Below, in pieces: positions 27,925-36,691 of a DNA stretch of 64,000 nt. This stretch comes from Streptomyces sp. WMMC500 (GTDB lineage Bacteria; Actinomycetota; Actinomycetes; Streptomycetales; Streptomycetaceae). Within the stretch, counting starts at the first letter, position 1, and every line of letters begins with the position of its first letter. The notes under the pieces are model-generated. The model saw only the letters and a program-made list of their open reading frames with translations. It was not told where the DNA came from and made no database searches. The position numbers and the translations under genes were made by a program. The DNA lies in assembly GCF_027497195.1 (NCBI RefSeq), contig NZ_CP114905.1, positions 5,467,001 to 5,531,000 on the forward strand, given 5' to 3'.

Positions 27925-29322
27925 TCAGCCGCCGACCGGGGCTGTCGTCATGTCCTTCAGGGGAGTGAACCGGCCCCATGCGTCGACCACGTCGGTGTTC
28001 GAAACGGCGACACTGACTCCGGTCACGTTGGCGACGTTGAAGATCTTCATCTGCTCGGTGAACATCCTGGTCGCGTTGGCGACATCCGCGTTCTTGAGGG
28101 CGGCGGGTGCGATGCCCTCCAGAGACCGGCCTACGGCGCCCATGTCGGGCACGTCGAACTTGCCCGGCTTGACGACCGCCTTGCCGGCATCCCACGTCTC
28201 CTTGACGATCGCCTTCGGATTGAAGCCTTCGAGGATTCCCTTCACGCCCTGAAGCCTGCTGGCCGGCATGCCGGCGACCGCCGCGGCGTGCGCCGAGCCG
28301 CGCGCGGACCCCGAGCCGGCGTTCGCGATCTTCCACGACTTGTTGACGCCCTTTCCGGACGCCCGTGCGGCCTGGTACAGGGAGGTGCGCGAGAACGCCT
28401 TCGCTCCGGCCGCGGCTCCGCGGGCGCCCGCGATGGCTGCCCGGCCGATGCCGAACGTCGCGATGCCGACGACGTCCAGAGCCACGTCCAGCCAGCTTCC
28501 CTCGCCGGCGAGCGCGAGGGTCAGGTTCGCGGCGAGCGAGACGATCCCGGCGACCAGCGCGAGCGCGGCGAAGACCGCGGACAGCGCCTGGCCGATGACG
28601 GGAATGCAGTTCACGACGAGCGAGAGCACGCCGAGCGCCGCCGCCAGCCGGCCCGCCCACTTGCTGATCTCCTTGATCCAGCCGGAGTTCTCCGAGACCC
28701 AGTTCTTGAACTTGTCCCAGCGGCTGTCCTTCAGCCCGTCGTTGTCGATCACGTCCCGGATGGCGTCGGCGGCCTTCTTCGCCGCACGGTCGCGTACACC
28801 CTTCGCCTCTTCCAGATCCCGCTTGGCCCGGGCCAGCGCCGCATCGGCGTCGTCGGCCCGCGACTCCTGCTTCCTGGTCTCGGGGTCGTCCTTGGGCGTG
28901 TCCTCGGGCTGGCCGTCCAGGGCCTTCTTCGCGGCGGCCTTGTCGCCGTCCGCCTGCTCGGCGTCCGACAGCGCCTTGTCCGCCTGGTCCTGGGCGCGCC
29001 GGAGTTCCGAGGCGTACTCGTTGCTGCACACGCCCGGCTGGACGCTCTCGCCGAGCGCCTCCGCGGCCACGTCGTAGCGGCGGAACGCCTTGCGCAGCTT
29101 GCCCTCGGCGTCGTCCGCCGCGTCACGGAAGGCGTTCGCCGCCTTGCCCTTCCAGTTCTCCACGGAGGCGAGCGCCTTGATCTCGTCGGCCTGCCGCTGG
29201 ATCGTGTCGGCCGTCCTGCGCAGCTCGCGTCCGAGCTGTGCGACCTCGTCCGGGCTGCCGGGGACGGGGTCGGAGTCCTCACCGAGGACGGCCCAGCGGT
29301 GCGCCGCAGGTCGCCGTCCCAT
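27925..29322 (-). CDS. Putative type VII-secreted effector protein
   Basis: This 465-aa protein has an N-terminal helical, WXG100-like targeting region of about 110 residues: ELRRTADTIQRQADEIKALA, then SVENWKGKAANAFRDAADDAEGKL. A coiled, Asp/Lys/Ala-rich stretch follows. A strongly hydrophobic segment (AAALGVLSLVVNCIPVIGQA and beyond) leads to a C-terminal Ala/Gly-rich region ending in VDAWGRFTPLKDMTTAPVGG. This matches annotated putative T7SS-secreted proteins. No toxin fold can be named at the C-terminus. ATG 29322 overlaps the stop of the small upstream gene, fitting co-export of the pair. Confidence 0.72.
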   Translation of the reverse strand: MGRRPAAHRWAVLGEDSDPVPGSPDEVAQLGRELRRTADTIQRQADEIKALASVENWKGKAANAFRDAADDAEGKLRKAFRRYDVAAEALGESVQPGVCSNEYASELRRAQDQADKALSDAEQADGDKAAAKKALDGQPEDTPKDDPETRKQESRADDADAALARAKRDLEEAKGVRDRAAKKAADAIRDVIDNDGLKDSRWDKFKNWVSENSGWIKEISKWAGRLAAALGVLSLVVNCIPVIGQALSAVFAALALVAGIVSLAANLTLALAGEGSWLDVALDVVGIATFGIGRAAIAGARGAAAGAKAFSRTSLYQAARASGKGVNKSWKIANAGSGSARGSAHAAAVAGMPASRLQGVKGILEGFNPKAIVKETWDAGKAVVKPGKFDVPDMGAVGRSLEGIAPAALKNADVANATRMFTEQMKIFNVANVTGVSVAVSNTDVVDAWGRFTPLKDMTTAPVGG

Positions 29323-29639
29323 CAGTTCTGCTTCTTCCTGCTGTGGGAGTCGTCCTCTTTGCGCAGCGCGTTGGCAAGGTCCGTGTCCACCTTGTCGTAC
29401 GACTCGGCAGCCGCCGCGGTGATCTTGCCGAGCTTCTCCAGCTCCTCGGTGAGCTTCCCGCGGTGAATCTTCCAGTTGCTCCCGAAGTCCGAGAAGGTGT
29501 CGACGAGCTGCTGCGAGCCGATCTCTCCCGTGCCGTAGCCGTCGGCCGGGTTGGCATGGTGGCTGAAAGTTCGGTGGATGCGGCCGAGCGCACGGGAGCA
29601 CTCGCGTATGCGCTCCAGATCGGCCTTGATGTCGCTCAC
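29322..29639 (-). CDS. Small WXG100-like partner protein
   Basis: This 105-aa helical protein has the central turn FGSNWKIHRGKLTEEL, a single Trp near the WXG position, and a charged C-terminus. It is the first gene of the five-gene minus-strand module and is coupled to the effector gene (ATGA). I chose GTG 29639 because GGGGGG lies 6 bases upstream; ATG 29645 touches that ribosome site and is less likely. It probably forms a helical pair with the effector N-terminus for secretion. Confidence 0.65.
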   Translation of the reverse strand: MSDIKADLERIRECSRALGRIHRTFSHHANPADGYGTGEIGSQQLVDTFSDFGSNWKIHRGKLTEELEKLGKITAAAAESYDKVDTDLANALRKEDDSHSRKKQN

Positions 29640-30152
29640 AACCATCCCCCCTTGCCGGTCATCGACAGCGACGTCTACCACAGTGGGGCTGGAAATGCTA
29701 TGCGGCCGCGGTCGGGGTGGTGCGGACGCCGATCGGCCGGGGCCCGTTGACGGGCACCGGGCAGCGGACTCCGCCCCCGCGGCACCCGTCACGCGGGTCG
29801 TGACACCACGCGGGTCGTGGTACGCGGCCGTCGCATGTGTATCCCATTCCCACCGGATCGCAGTGACCGCCGACTTCTCTCATCGCGCCCCGACGCCGAC
29901 GGAATTCCATTCCCATGACGAGTTGGCGAGTGCACATATCCGGATTCGCCAATACCCCGTTCACAGGTCTGTCGCAGAGCCCCCTGCCGACCCCGCCACC
30001 GGCCCTGCGCCCGGCGTGCGCGCGGGTCCGAGCCGCCGCCCCGGCCGGCCTCGTGCGCCCCCGCAAGCTGGTGGTTTGCGCCCCGGGCAAGGTCGTCGTC
30101 TCAGCCATCGGAACTGTCGATGGGCTGTGACGCTCTCGTTGCCCAGCGCGGG
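29640..30152. other. Gene-poor region between the type VII module and the Tad operon
   Basis: About 510 bases contain no convincing gene, and GC falls around 29850-29980. A 7-bp inverted repeat (TTGGCGA at 29923-29929, TCGCCAA at 29946-29952, 16-base loop) is the only notable element. Short open frames on both strands lack ribosome sites and family features. Confidence 0.55.
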
Positions 30153-30181
30153 TTGAGGGGGGTTTAGGCTACTGCTACGGT
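30153..30181 (+). promoter_or_regulatory. HrdB-type promoter of the Tad/Flp pilus operon
   Basis: TTGAGG (30153-30158) and TACGGT (30176-30181) are 17 bases apart. Transcription would start near 30188, about 80 bases before cpaB. TTGACA at 30190-30195 lies downstream but has no good -10 partner. Confidence 0.5.
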
Positions 30182-30268
30182 TCGATGGCTTGACAACCTG
30201 TTGCGGCGTTCTCGGCCGATCAGGTAGGGGAATTTCGGCCAGGAAACGGCGAGTTACGGGGTGATTCT

Positions 30269-30988
30269 GTGAAGACCAGGGAACGCACGGCAGCCGCGGG
30301 CGGCAGGTCGGCCGCCCCTGTCCCGCAGTCCGGCGACAGGTTGCCGTTTGCTCCTCGCGAACGCAAACCCGCGCTGGCGGCGCTGGCCGTGCTGCTCATC
30401 CTCGCGGGCGCGTTGGGCACGGCCGTGCTCGTGCTGCGCGCCGGCAACCAGGTGGCCGCCGTGCAGATCTCCCAGCGCATCCCCGCCGGCCAGGGCATCT
30501 CCGAAGAGCACATCGAGCAGGTGATGATGCCGGAGGACAGCGACATCCCGTACATCCGCTGGAACCAGCGGGGCGGTCTTGACGAGTTCTACGCCACCAC
30601 CGACCTGGTCCCCGGCAGCGTGCTGGTCTCGGAGATGATCCAGGAGGGCAAGGGCCTGGAGGACGGCCAGACCGTGGTCGGCGTGACCATGGAGTCCGGG
30701 CAGATGCCCGGCGGCCTGACCGACGGCGCCCGCGTCGACGCCTACTTCGTCGGCGACAACGCCACTTCCACGGACGAGACCGGCACCGGCTCCACCGGCA
30801 CCGTCGCGACCGGCGAGGTGCTCGCCGAGGGCGTCAAGGTGCAGAGCATCGTCGAGGGCGACGAGGGCACGGTCACCAGTGGAACCGTCACCGTCAATCT
30901 CCTCGTCGACAAGACACAGGCAGGTCCTCTCGTGGCGGCGGCGTCCGAGAAGGAAGTCGGCCTGACTCTCGTATCCAGCACGAGCTGA
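30269..30988 (+). CDS. cpaB: Flp pilus assembly protein CpaB (SAF domain)
   Basis: This 239-aa protein has an N-terminal membrane helix (LAALAVLLILAGALGTAVLVL) and an SAF-type periplasm-facing domain reading VQISQRIPAGQGISEEHIEQVMMPE. A Thr/Ser-rich insert and a final VNLLVDKTQAGPLVAAA strand-helix follow. CpaB/RcpC proteins help assemble Tad pili. GTG start at 30269. It heads a Tad operon and is the first gene after the promoter at 30153. Confidence 0.85.
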   Translation: MKTRERTAAAGGRSAAPVPQSGDRLPFAPRERKPALAALAVLLILAGALGTAVLVLRAGNQVAAVQISQRIPAGQGISEEHIEQVMMPEDSDIPYIRWNQRGGLDEFYATTDLVPGSVLVSEMIQEGKGLEDGQTVVGVTMESGQMPGGLTDGARVDAYFVGDNATSTDETGTGSTGTVATGEVLAEGVKVQSIVEGDEGTVTSGTVTVNLLVDKTQAGPLVAAASEKEVGLTLVSSTS

Positions 30989-31036
30989 CGTCGTCACGGG
31001 TCTTCACGGGTCTTCAGGGGAGCGAGGGAACTCACC

Positions 31037-32167
31037 ATGGCGCTGATCGCAGTCGCGGCCGACAAGGGCGCACCCGGCGTGACGACGACCGCCGTCGCGC
31101 TGGCCGCCGTCTGGCCCCGGCGTGCGCTGCTCGCCGAGGCGGACCCGGCGGGCGGCGACCTCGTCTACCGCTCGGTCGGGCAGAACGGCAATCCGCTGGA
31201 CCCGAACACCGGCATGCTGTCGCTGGGCGCCACCGCCCGCCGCGGGATCGCCGCGGAGCAGTTGTGGGACCACGCGCAGCCGATGTCCGGCGGGCTCGAC
31301 GTCATCGTCGGCCTCGGCAACTCCGACCAGTCCGCCGGCCTCACCCGCCTCTGGCCCACGCTGGGCCGCGCGTTCGCCGCGCTCGCCGAGTCGCCGCACG
31401 GCGGCGCGGACGTGATCGCGGACTGCGGGCGCGTCGGCGTGGACTCGGGGACGGTCGAGCTGTTCTCGCACGCCGCGCTGGTGCTGCTGGTGGCCCGCGC
31501 GCTGCCCGAGCAGATCGCGCGGGTACGGGACCGGGCATCGTCGCTGTCCGCACGGCTGCACGGCACGCAGCGCGGCGCGGCGGCGCTGGGCACGCCGCTG
31601 ATCGGCGTGCTGCTGGTCAGCGAGCCGTCGGGCGCCGCGAAGGTCGCCGCGCAGGTCAACGACATGCTCACGGCGTCGCAGTCGGGCGCCCGCGTGCTCG
31701 GGGTGGTCGCCGACGACGCGGCGGGCGCCGAGCAGTTGGCGGGGCGGCGGCGCGGGCGGCCGGAGAAGTCGATGCTCGTACGGTCCATCCGCAAGGTCGC
31801 CAGCGACCTGCACCAGCACTTCGGCAGCTCGCTGCTGGCAGAGCCCGCGTCCGCGGGCGCCCCGCAGGCGCCGTACGGCGGCGGGGCACCGCAGGCACCG
31901 TACGGCGGCGCCGCGCCGGGCCCCGTACCGCAGCCCGGCCAGCCCGGCCAGCCCGGCCAGCCCGGCCACCCGGGTCAGCAGCCCCACGGCACGCAGCCCG
32001 CGGCCCCCGGCCAGCCGGCCCAGCCCGGTCACGCCGGCCAGCCCGGTCAGCCCGGCCAGCCCGCGGCCCCCGGCCAGCACCCCGCCTACGGCGCCCCCGG
32101 CGCCACCCCCGGCCCCGGCCCCGGCACCACGCAGGGCCCCGGCCCCCGCCATGGAGCCGCCCGATGA
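31037..32167 (+). CDS. TadZ/CpaE-like MinD-family protein with PGQ-rich tail
   Basis: This 376-aa protein has a MinD/ParA-like fold without a full Walker motif. It opens with IAVAADKGAPGVTTTAVALAAVWP and includes EADPAGGDLVYR, features of TadZ-like localisation proteins. The last 110 residues are disordered and contain collagen-like Pro-Gly-Gln repeats (QPGQPGQPGHPGQQ). The GGGGAGCGAGG ribosome site precedes the ATG, and its stop overlaps the TadA ATG. It probably recruits the pilus ATPase to the membrane. Confidence 0.75.
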   Translation: MALIAVAADKGAPGVTTTAVALAAVWPRRALLAEADPAGGDLVYRSVGQNGNPLDPNTGMLSLGATARRGIAAEQLWDHAQPMSGGLDVIVGLGNSDQSAGLTRLWPTLGRAFAALAESPHGGADVIADCGRVGVDSGTVELFSHAALVLLVARALPEQIARVRDRASSLSARLHGTQRGAAALGTPLIGVLLVSEPSGAAKVAAQVNDMLTASQSGARVLGVVADDAAGAEQLAGRRRGRPEKSMLVRSIRKVASDLHQHFGSSLLAEPASAGAPQAPYGGGAPQAPYGGAAPGPVPQPGQPGQPGQPGHPGQQPHGTQPAAPGQPAQPGHAGQPGQPGQPAAPGQHPAYGAPGATPGPGPGTTQGPGPRHGAAR

Positions 32168-33480
32168 CCAGCGGACCCGCAGTCGACCACGGCCTCGTCA
32201 AACGCTTCCGCCAGGAAGCCGGCGACCGCATCGCCCGCCAGCGCCACGAGGACCAGCTCGCCGGCGTCACCCCCATGTCCGCCGAGGACGAGCGGCACTT
32301 CGCCCGCGCCGTCATCGCGCAGATCCTGGAGGACTACGCCCGCGCCGAGATCAACTACGGCCGCACGCCCCTCGACGCCGAGACCGAGGAGGCGTACGCC
32401 GCGGCCGTGCACGCGGCCCTCTTCGGCGTCGGCCGGCTGCAGCCGCTGCTGGACGACCCCGAGGTCGAGAACATCGACATCAACGGCTTCGACCAGGTCT
32501 TCGTCGGCTACGCCGACGGGCGCGAGGTCAAGGTCGATCCGGTGGCCGAGAGCGACGAGGAACTCGTCGAGCTGATCCAGATACTCGGCGCCTACTCCGG
32601 CCTGTCCTCCCGCCCCTTCGACTCGGCCAACCCGCAGCTCGACCTGCGCCTGCCCGACGGCTCCCGGCTCTCGGCGGTCATGGACGTCACCCGCCGCCCG
32701 GCGCTGTCCATCCGCCGCGCCCGCCTGGGCAAGGTCTTCCTGCCGGACCTGATAGGCAACGCGACGATCACCCCGGAGCTGGGCTCCTTCCTGACCTGCG
32801 CGGTACGGGCCCGTAAGAACATCATGATCGCCGGCGCCACCAACGCGGGGAAGACGACGCTGCTGCGCGCGCTGGCCAACGAGATCCCCGCCCCCGAGCG
32901 CCTGATCACCGTGGAACGGGCGCTGGAGCTGGGCCTGGACCAGTTCCCCGAACTGCACCCCAACGTGGTCGCGTTCGAGGAGCGGCTGCCCAACTCCGAG
33001 GGCCACGGCGCCATCACGATGGCCGAGCTGGTGCGCAGGTCGCTGCGCATGAACCCGTCCCGCGTCATCGTCGGCGAGGTGCTCGGCGACGAGATCGTCA
33101 CCATGCTCAACGCGATGTCGCAGGGCAACGACGGTTCGCTGTCCACGATCCACGCCAACAGCTCCTCCGAGGTCTTCAACCGCATCTCGACGTACGCCCT
33201 CCAGGCCAGCGAGCGGCTGCCGGTGGAGGCCAGCCAGATGCTGGTCGCCGGCGCCATCGACTTCGTCGTCTTCATCGAGCGGCGCAACCTCTACCACCAG
33301 GGCGGCGGCCTCCAGCGCTCGGTCACCTCCGTGCGCGAGGTCAACGGCGTCGACGGCCGCGTGATGTCGTCCGAGGTCTTCAAGGAGGGCCCGGACGGCC
33401 TGCTGCACCCGCACGCGCCGATCCACTGCATCGAGGAGCTCATTCCGTTCGGTTACCAGCCCAGCGGGAATTGGAGGTAG
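32164..33480 (+). CDS. tadA: Tad pilus ATPase TadA/CpaF
   Basis: This 438-aa GspE/VirB11-family ATPase powers Flp pilus extension. It has Walker A GATNAGKTTLLRA, the Asp-box region NSEGHGAITMAELVRRSLRM, Walker B-like RVIVGEVLGDE and the His-box STIHANSSSEVFNR. ATG 32164 overlaps the previous stop. It lies directly before TadB, TadC and the pilin, as in complete Tad clusters. Confidence 0.93.
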   Translation: MTSGPAVDHGLVKRFRQEAGDRIARQRHEDQLAGVTPMSAEDERHFARAVIAQILEDYARAEINYGRTPLDAETEEAYAAAVHAALFGVGRLQPLLDDPEVENIDINGFDQVFVGYADGREVKVDPVAESDEELVELIQILGAYSGLSSRPFDSANPQLDLRLPDGSRLSAVMDVTRRPALSIRRARLGKVFLPDLIGNATITPELGSFLTCAVRARKNIMIAGATNAGKTTLLRALANEIPAPERLITVERALELGLDQFPELHPNVVAFEERLPNSEGHGAITMAELVRRSLRMNPSRVIVGEVLGDEIVTMLNAMSQGNDGSLSTIHANSSSEVFNRISTYALQASERLPVEASQMLVAGAIDFVVFIERRNLYHQGGGLQRSVTSVREVNGVDGRVMSSEVFKEGPDGLLHPHAPIHCIEELIPFGYQPSGNWR

Positions 33481-33486
33481 CGGCGC

Positions 33487-34407
33487 ATGGAAGGCGAAGT
33501 CTTCTCCGCCACGATGGGCTACGGGCTGCTCGCCGGCGCGGTGATCGGCGGCGGCATCGCGCTGCTCGTCGTCGCGCTCCGCGGGCTGCCGGCGAAGCCG
33601 GAGCACGAGAAGGCGCAGCAGGGCGAACGGGCCACGGAGCTGGTGCGGTTCGCCAGCCAGCGGGCGACGCTCGCGTCGGTCTCCGGGCTGCTGGTGCTGC
33701 TGCTGACCCGCTGGCCGGTCGCCGGCCTGGCCACCGGCGTGCTGGTGGCGTTCTGGGACAAGCTCTTCGGCGGCGCATCGGCCGAGCGGATGGCGATGAA
33801 GCGGGTCGAGGCGCTGGCCCAGTGGACGGAGTCGCTGCGCGACACGATCGCCGGCGCGGTCGGCCTGGAGCAGGCCATTCCGGCCTCCGCCCGGGCCGCG
33901 GCGCCCGCGCTGCGGCCGCACCTGGACGCGATGGTCGACCGCCTGCGGTCCCGTACGCCGCTGCCGGACGCCCTGCAGCACCTCGCCGACGACCTCGACG
34001 ACGCCTCCGCCGACCTGATCATCGCCGCCCTGATCCTCAACGCCCGGCTGCGCGGCCCCGGCCTGCGCGAGGTGCTGGGCGCGCTGGCGAAGTCGGCGCG
34101 CGAGGAGGTCGACATGCGCCAGCGCGTGATGGCGCAGCGCGCCTCGACGCGGCGCAGCGTGCAGATCGTCGTCAGCGTCTCGGTGGCGTTCGTGCTCGGC
34201 CTGTCCGTCTTCAACCGCGGCTTCGTCGAGCCGTACGGCTCGCCCATGGGCCAGGCGGTCCTGGCCTGCGTCTGCGGGCTGTTCGCGGCCGGCTTCTGGT
34301 GGCTGCGCAAGCTGTCGACGATCGAGACGCCGGAGCGCTTTCTGGCCGGCGCGAAGCAGCAGCCGCAGCAGGTCGCCTTCGTCCGGCCGCGTGAGGAGGT
34401 CTCCTGA
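33487..34407 (+). CDS. tadB: Tad pilus inner membrane protein TadB
   Basis: This 306-aa type II secretion F-domain protein has membrane segments near both ends (AGAVIGGGIALLVVALRGL, VQIVVSVSVAFVLGLSVFN, VLACVCGLFAAGFWWL). The soluble centre of the T2SF fold includes DTIAGAVGLEQAIPASARAA. It anchors the ATPase together with TadC. It starts 6 bases after TadA and overlaps TadC by one base (TGATG). Confidence 0.88.
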   Translation: MEGEVFSATMGYGLLAGAVIGGGIALLVVALRGLPAKPEHEKAQQGERATELVRFASQRATLASVSGLLVLLLTRWPVAGLATGVLVAFWDKLFGGASAERMAMKRVEALAQWTESLRDTIAGAVGLEQAIPASARAAAPALRPHLDAMVDRLRSRTPLPDALQHLADDLDDASADLIIAALILNARLRGPGLREVLGALAKSAREEVDMRQRVMAQRASTRRSVQIVVSVSVAFVLGLSVFNRGFVEPYGSPMGQAVLACVCGLFAAGFWWLRKLSTIETPERFLAGAKQQPQQVAFVRPREEVS

Positions 34408-35351
34408 TGGAGTTCCAGGGTGCGGACACACTGACGTACTCCGTCGTCATCGGCGCGGTCATGGGTCTGGGCATCTACCTGCTCGTACGGGCCATCGCGC
34501 CCGGCCGCCGCGGCGCCGTCGCGACGGTCGCGCGGGTCGACGCGCTGCGCGCCCGCGGCTCCGGCCGGACGACGACGTCCTCGCCGCAGCAGCAGGAGGA
34601 GGGGCGTTTCGGCGGGCTGCGCGCGCAGGTCGGCGAGCGGGCCGCGGAGTTCTATCTGCGGCAGGGCTGGGAGCAGCGCTCGCTCCGCTCCGACCTGGCG
34701 GTGCTGGACCGGTCCTGGGAGAGCTTCCTGGCGACCAAGGTGCTGCTGTCCGCGGTGGGGCTGGTCTTCGGCCCCGGCGTGTACGCGCTGATCTCGGTGG
34801 CCGGCTTCGGCCTGAACCCGGTCATCCCGGTCTGGCTCGCGCTGGTCGCCGCGCTCCTGTTCTTCCTCCTGCCCGACCTGGAGGTACGCAGGGACGCCGC
34901 CGACAAGCGCAAGGACCTGCGCCGCGTCGTCGGCGCGTACCTGGACCTGGTGGCGATGAACCTGGCGGGCGGGCGCGGCCTGCCCGAGGCCCTGATGGCC
35001 GCGGCCGACATCAGCGACGGCTGGGCCCTGCGCAGGGTGCGCAACGCACTTGCCGACGCCCGCATCACCGGCACCAGCCAGTGGCAGGCGCTCGGCAATC
35101 TCGGCGACGAGCTGGGGATCGAAGAGCTGAAGGACCTGTCGGCGTCGCTGGCGCTGGTCTCCGACGACGGCGCGAAGGTGCGCGAGTCGCTGGCGGCCAG
35201 GGCGGAGACCATGAGGCACCGCGAGCTTGCCGAAATCGAGGGGGCGGCAGGCGAGAAGTCGCAGTCCATGCTCGTCGCACAACTACTGCTGTGCGCCGGG
35301 TTCCTGGTCTTCCTGGTCTATCCCGCGGCGATCCGCGTGCTGCAGGTCTGA
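34407..35351 (+). CDS. tadC: Tad pilus inner membrane protein TadC
   Basis: This 314-aa type II secretion F-domain protein has hydrophobic segments at the N-terminus, near residue 110-160 and at the C-terminus (LLLCAGFLVFLVYPAAIRVL). The T2SF core reads YLDLVAMNLAGGRGLPEALM, then the ELAEIEGAAGEKSQSM turn. It forms the inner membrane platform with TadB. It is one cistron of the operon between tadB and the pilin gene. Confidence 0.88.
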   Translation: MEFQGADTLTYSVVIGAVMGLGIYLLVRAIAPGRRGAVATVARVDALRARGSGRTTTSSPQQQEEGRFGGLRAQVGERAAEFYLRQGWEQRSLRSDLAVLDRSWESFLATKVLLSAVGLVFGPGVYALISVAGFGLNPVIPVWLALVAALLFFLLPDLEVRRDAADKRKDLRRVVGAYLDLVAMNLAGGRGLPEALMAAADISDGWALRRVRNALADARITGTSQWQALGNLGDELGIEELKDLSASLALVSDDGAKVRESLAARAETMRHRELAEIEGAAGEKSQSMLVAQLLLCAGFLVFLVYPAAIRVLQV

Positions 35352-35389
35352 GTCATCCCCCCACTACGCAGAGAGGACGTAACGACGTC

Positions 35390-35638
35390 ATGAAGAACCG
35401 CTTCACCAGCACCGGACACCCGGCACTCGACTTCCTGGTCACCTTCCTGCGCGGCCGCGTGGAGCGCGCCCGCTCGGGCGAACTGGACCGCGGCGCCTCC
35501 GCCGTGGAGTGGGTGATCATCTCGGCCGTCGTGGTCGCGATCGTCAGCGCGGTCGCGGTCATCATCAACCGAGCGCTGAGCGACGGTGCAAGCGATGTCG
35601 AGGACTGCATCAGCAACGCCGGCGCCGACGGCTGCTGA
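35390..35638 (+). CDS. flp: Flp-type pilin subunit
   Basis: This 82-aa prepilin has a hydrophilic N-terminal leader followed by the pilin helix GASAVEWVIISAVVVAIVSAVAV. The Gly-Ala before SAVEW resembles the type IV prepilin cut and the conserved Glu5 is the E of AVEW. A GAGAGGAC ribosome site sits before ATG 35390. The tail carries two Cys (EDCISNAGADGC), which may form a disulfide. It is the major pilin of the operon. Confidence 0.85.
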   Translation: MKNRFTSTGHPALDFLVTFLRGRVERARSGELDRGASAVEWVIISAVVVAIVSAVAVIINRALSDGASDVEDCISNAGADGC

Positions 35639-35676
35639 GCCGCGGGCCCATCGGCTGACGAGACGGGCTGACGATC

Positions 35677-36192
35677 ATGATGACGACGGCACAGTCACGG
35701 CCGCAGCCGCCGGCGTGGCTGCGGCGCAGGCTCGACGCCTGCCGCGGCGACGGCGGCGGCGGTGACACGGGGCCCGGGAGCGGGCGGCACGGCGTGGGCG
35801 GAGGCGACCGCGGCATGTCCGCGATCGAGTTCGTGCTCCTCACCCCGGTGCTGTACTTCATGATCTTCGCCACCGTGCAGTTCGGGCTGTACTTCTTCGC
35901 GGACCACGTCGCGCAGGCCACCGCGCAGCACGGGGCGCGCGAGGCGCGCAGGACCGCCGAGTCGAACCCGGGCGGCTGGCAGGGCCTGGCCCAGCAGGCG
36001 GCGCAGGAGCGGCTGAACACGGTCGGCCCGAAGCTGCTCACCAGCCCGGACATCCGGGTGTACGAGGCCGCGGACGACCGGGTCGGGGTGGAGGTGGAGG
36101 GCGGCGTGGTCAACGTCTTCCCGTTCATCGACCTCACGGCGCGGGCGGAGTCGGAGGGTCCGATCGAACGGTTCGTACCGGATCTGGGATGA
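35677..36192 (+). CDS. TadE-like pseudopilin 1
   Basis: This 171-aa protein has a long Gly/Arg-rich lead ending at GDRGMSAIEFVLLTPVLYFMIFATVQFGLYFF. The TadE domain signature, a Gly-Met-Ser-Ala-Ile-Glu helix, is intact, and a soluble C-terminal domain follows. TadE-like proteins are minor pilus subunits processed by the prepilin peptidase. It follows the pilin gene closely. Confidence 0.82.
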   Translation: MMTTAQSRPQPPAWLRRRLDACRGDGGGGDTGPGSGRHGVGGGDRGMSAIEFVLLTPVLYFMIFATVQFGLYFFADHVAQATAQHGAREARRTAESNPGGWQGLAQQAAQERLNTVGPKLLTSPDIRVYEAADDRVGVEVEGGVVNVFPFIDLTARAESEGPIERFVPDLG

Positions 36193-36208
36193 CGGGGGAC
36201 GGGGACGC

Positions 36209-36691
36209 ATGGCTGTGAGCGAGGCGCGCGGCGACCGGGGGGAGAACGGCGCCGGGGAGCCGGGGGAGCGCCGGGACCTCGGGTCCGACCGGGGGGTCAC
36301 GACCATCGAGGTGGTGATCCTCGCCCCGGTGATGTTCCTGTTCATCCTCGTCCTCGTCGCGTTCGGCCAGTTGGTCGACGGCCGCGGCGGGGTCGACGGC
36401 GCGGCGCGCGACGCGGTACGTGCCGCGTCCCTGCAGCGCTCCGTGGGCGAGGCGCAGACGGCCGCGCAGCGGGCGGCGGAGTCGCAGTTGGAGGGCGACG
36501 TGTGCAAGGGCCCGGTGGACGTGGACCTGTCCGGGGACTTCTCGCCGCCGGAGCCGGGCGCCGCCAGCAACATCATCACCGTGGAGGTGACCTGCGAGGT
36601 GAAGGGCCTGGGGATGCTGGGCCTGGACATCGACCCGCGGATGACGGGGTCGTCGTCCGCGCCGCTCGACCCGTACCGGAGGGCGGCATGA
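36209..36691 (+). CDS. TadE-like pseudopilin 2
   Basis: This 160-aa protein is the second TadE-type subunit. The hydrophobic segment reads GVTTIEVVILAPVMFLFILVLV, and the soluble part has two Cys. It overlaps the next gene by four bases (ATGA at 36688-36691), so the two are translationally coupled. The start is ATG 36209 or GTG 36215. Confidence 0.8.
   Translation: MAVSEARGDRGENGAGEPGERRDLGSDRGVTTIEVVILAPVMFLFILVLVAFGQLVDGRGGVDGAARDAVRAASLQRSVGEAQTAAQRAAESQLEGDVCKGPVDVDLSGDFSPPEPGAASNIITVEVTCEVKGLGMLGLDIDPRMTGSSSAPLDPYRRAA

Noticed and set aside
29698-30108. 136-codon minus-strand frame in the gap before the Tad operon
   Set aside because: No ribosome site, no recognisable domain and Arg/Gly-rich composition.
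30159-30181. Possible iron box (TTAGGCTA-like) near the Tad promoter
   Set aside because: Only one half resembles the DmdR1 consensus and there is no dyad, so it is treated as promoter spacer.
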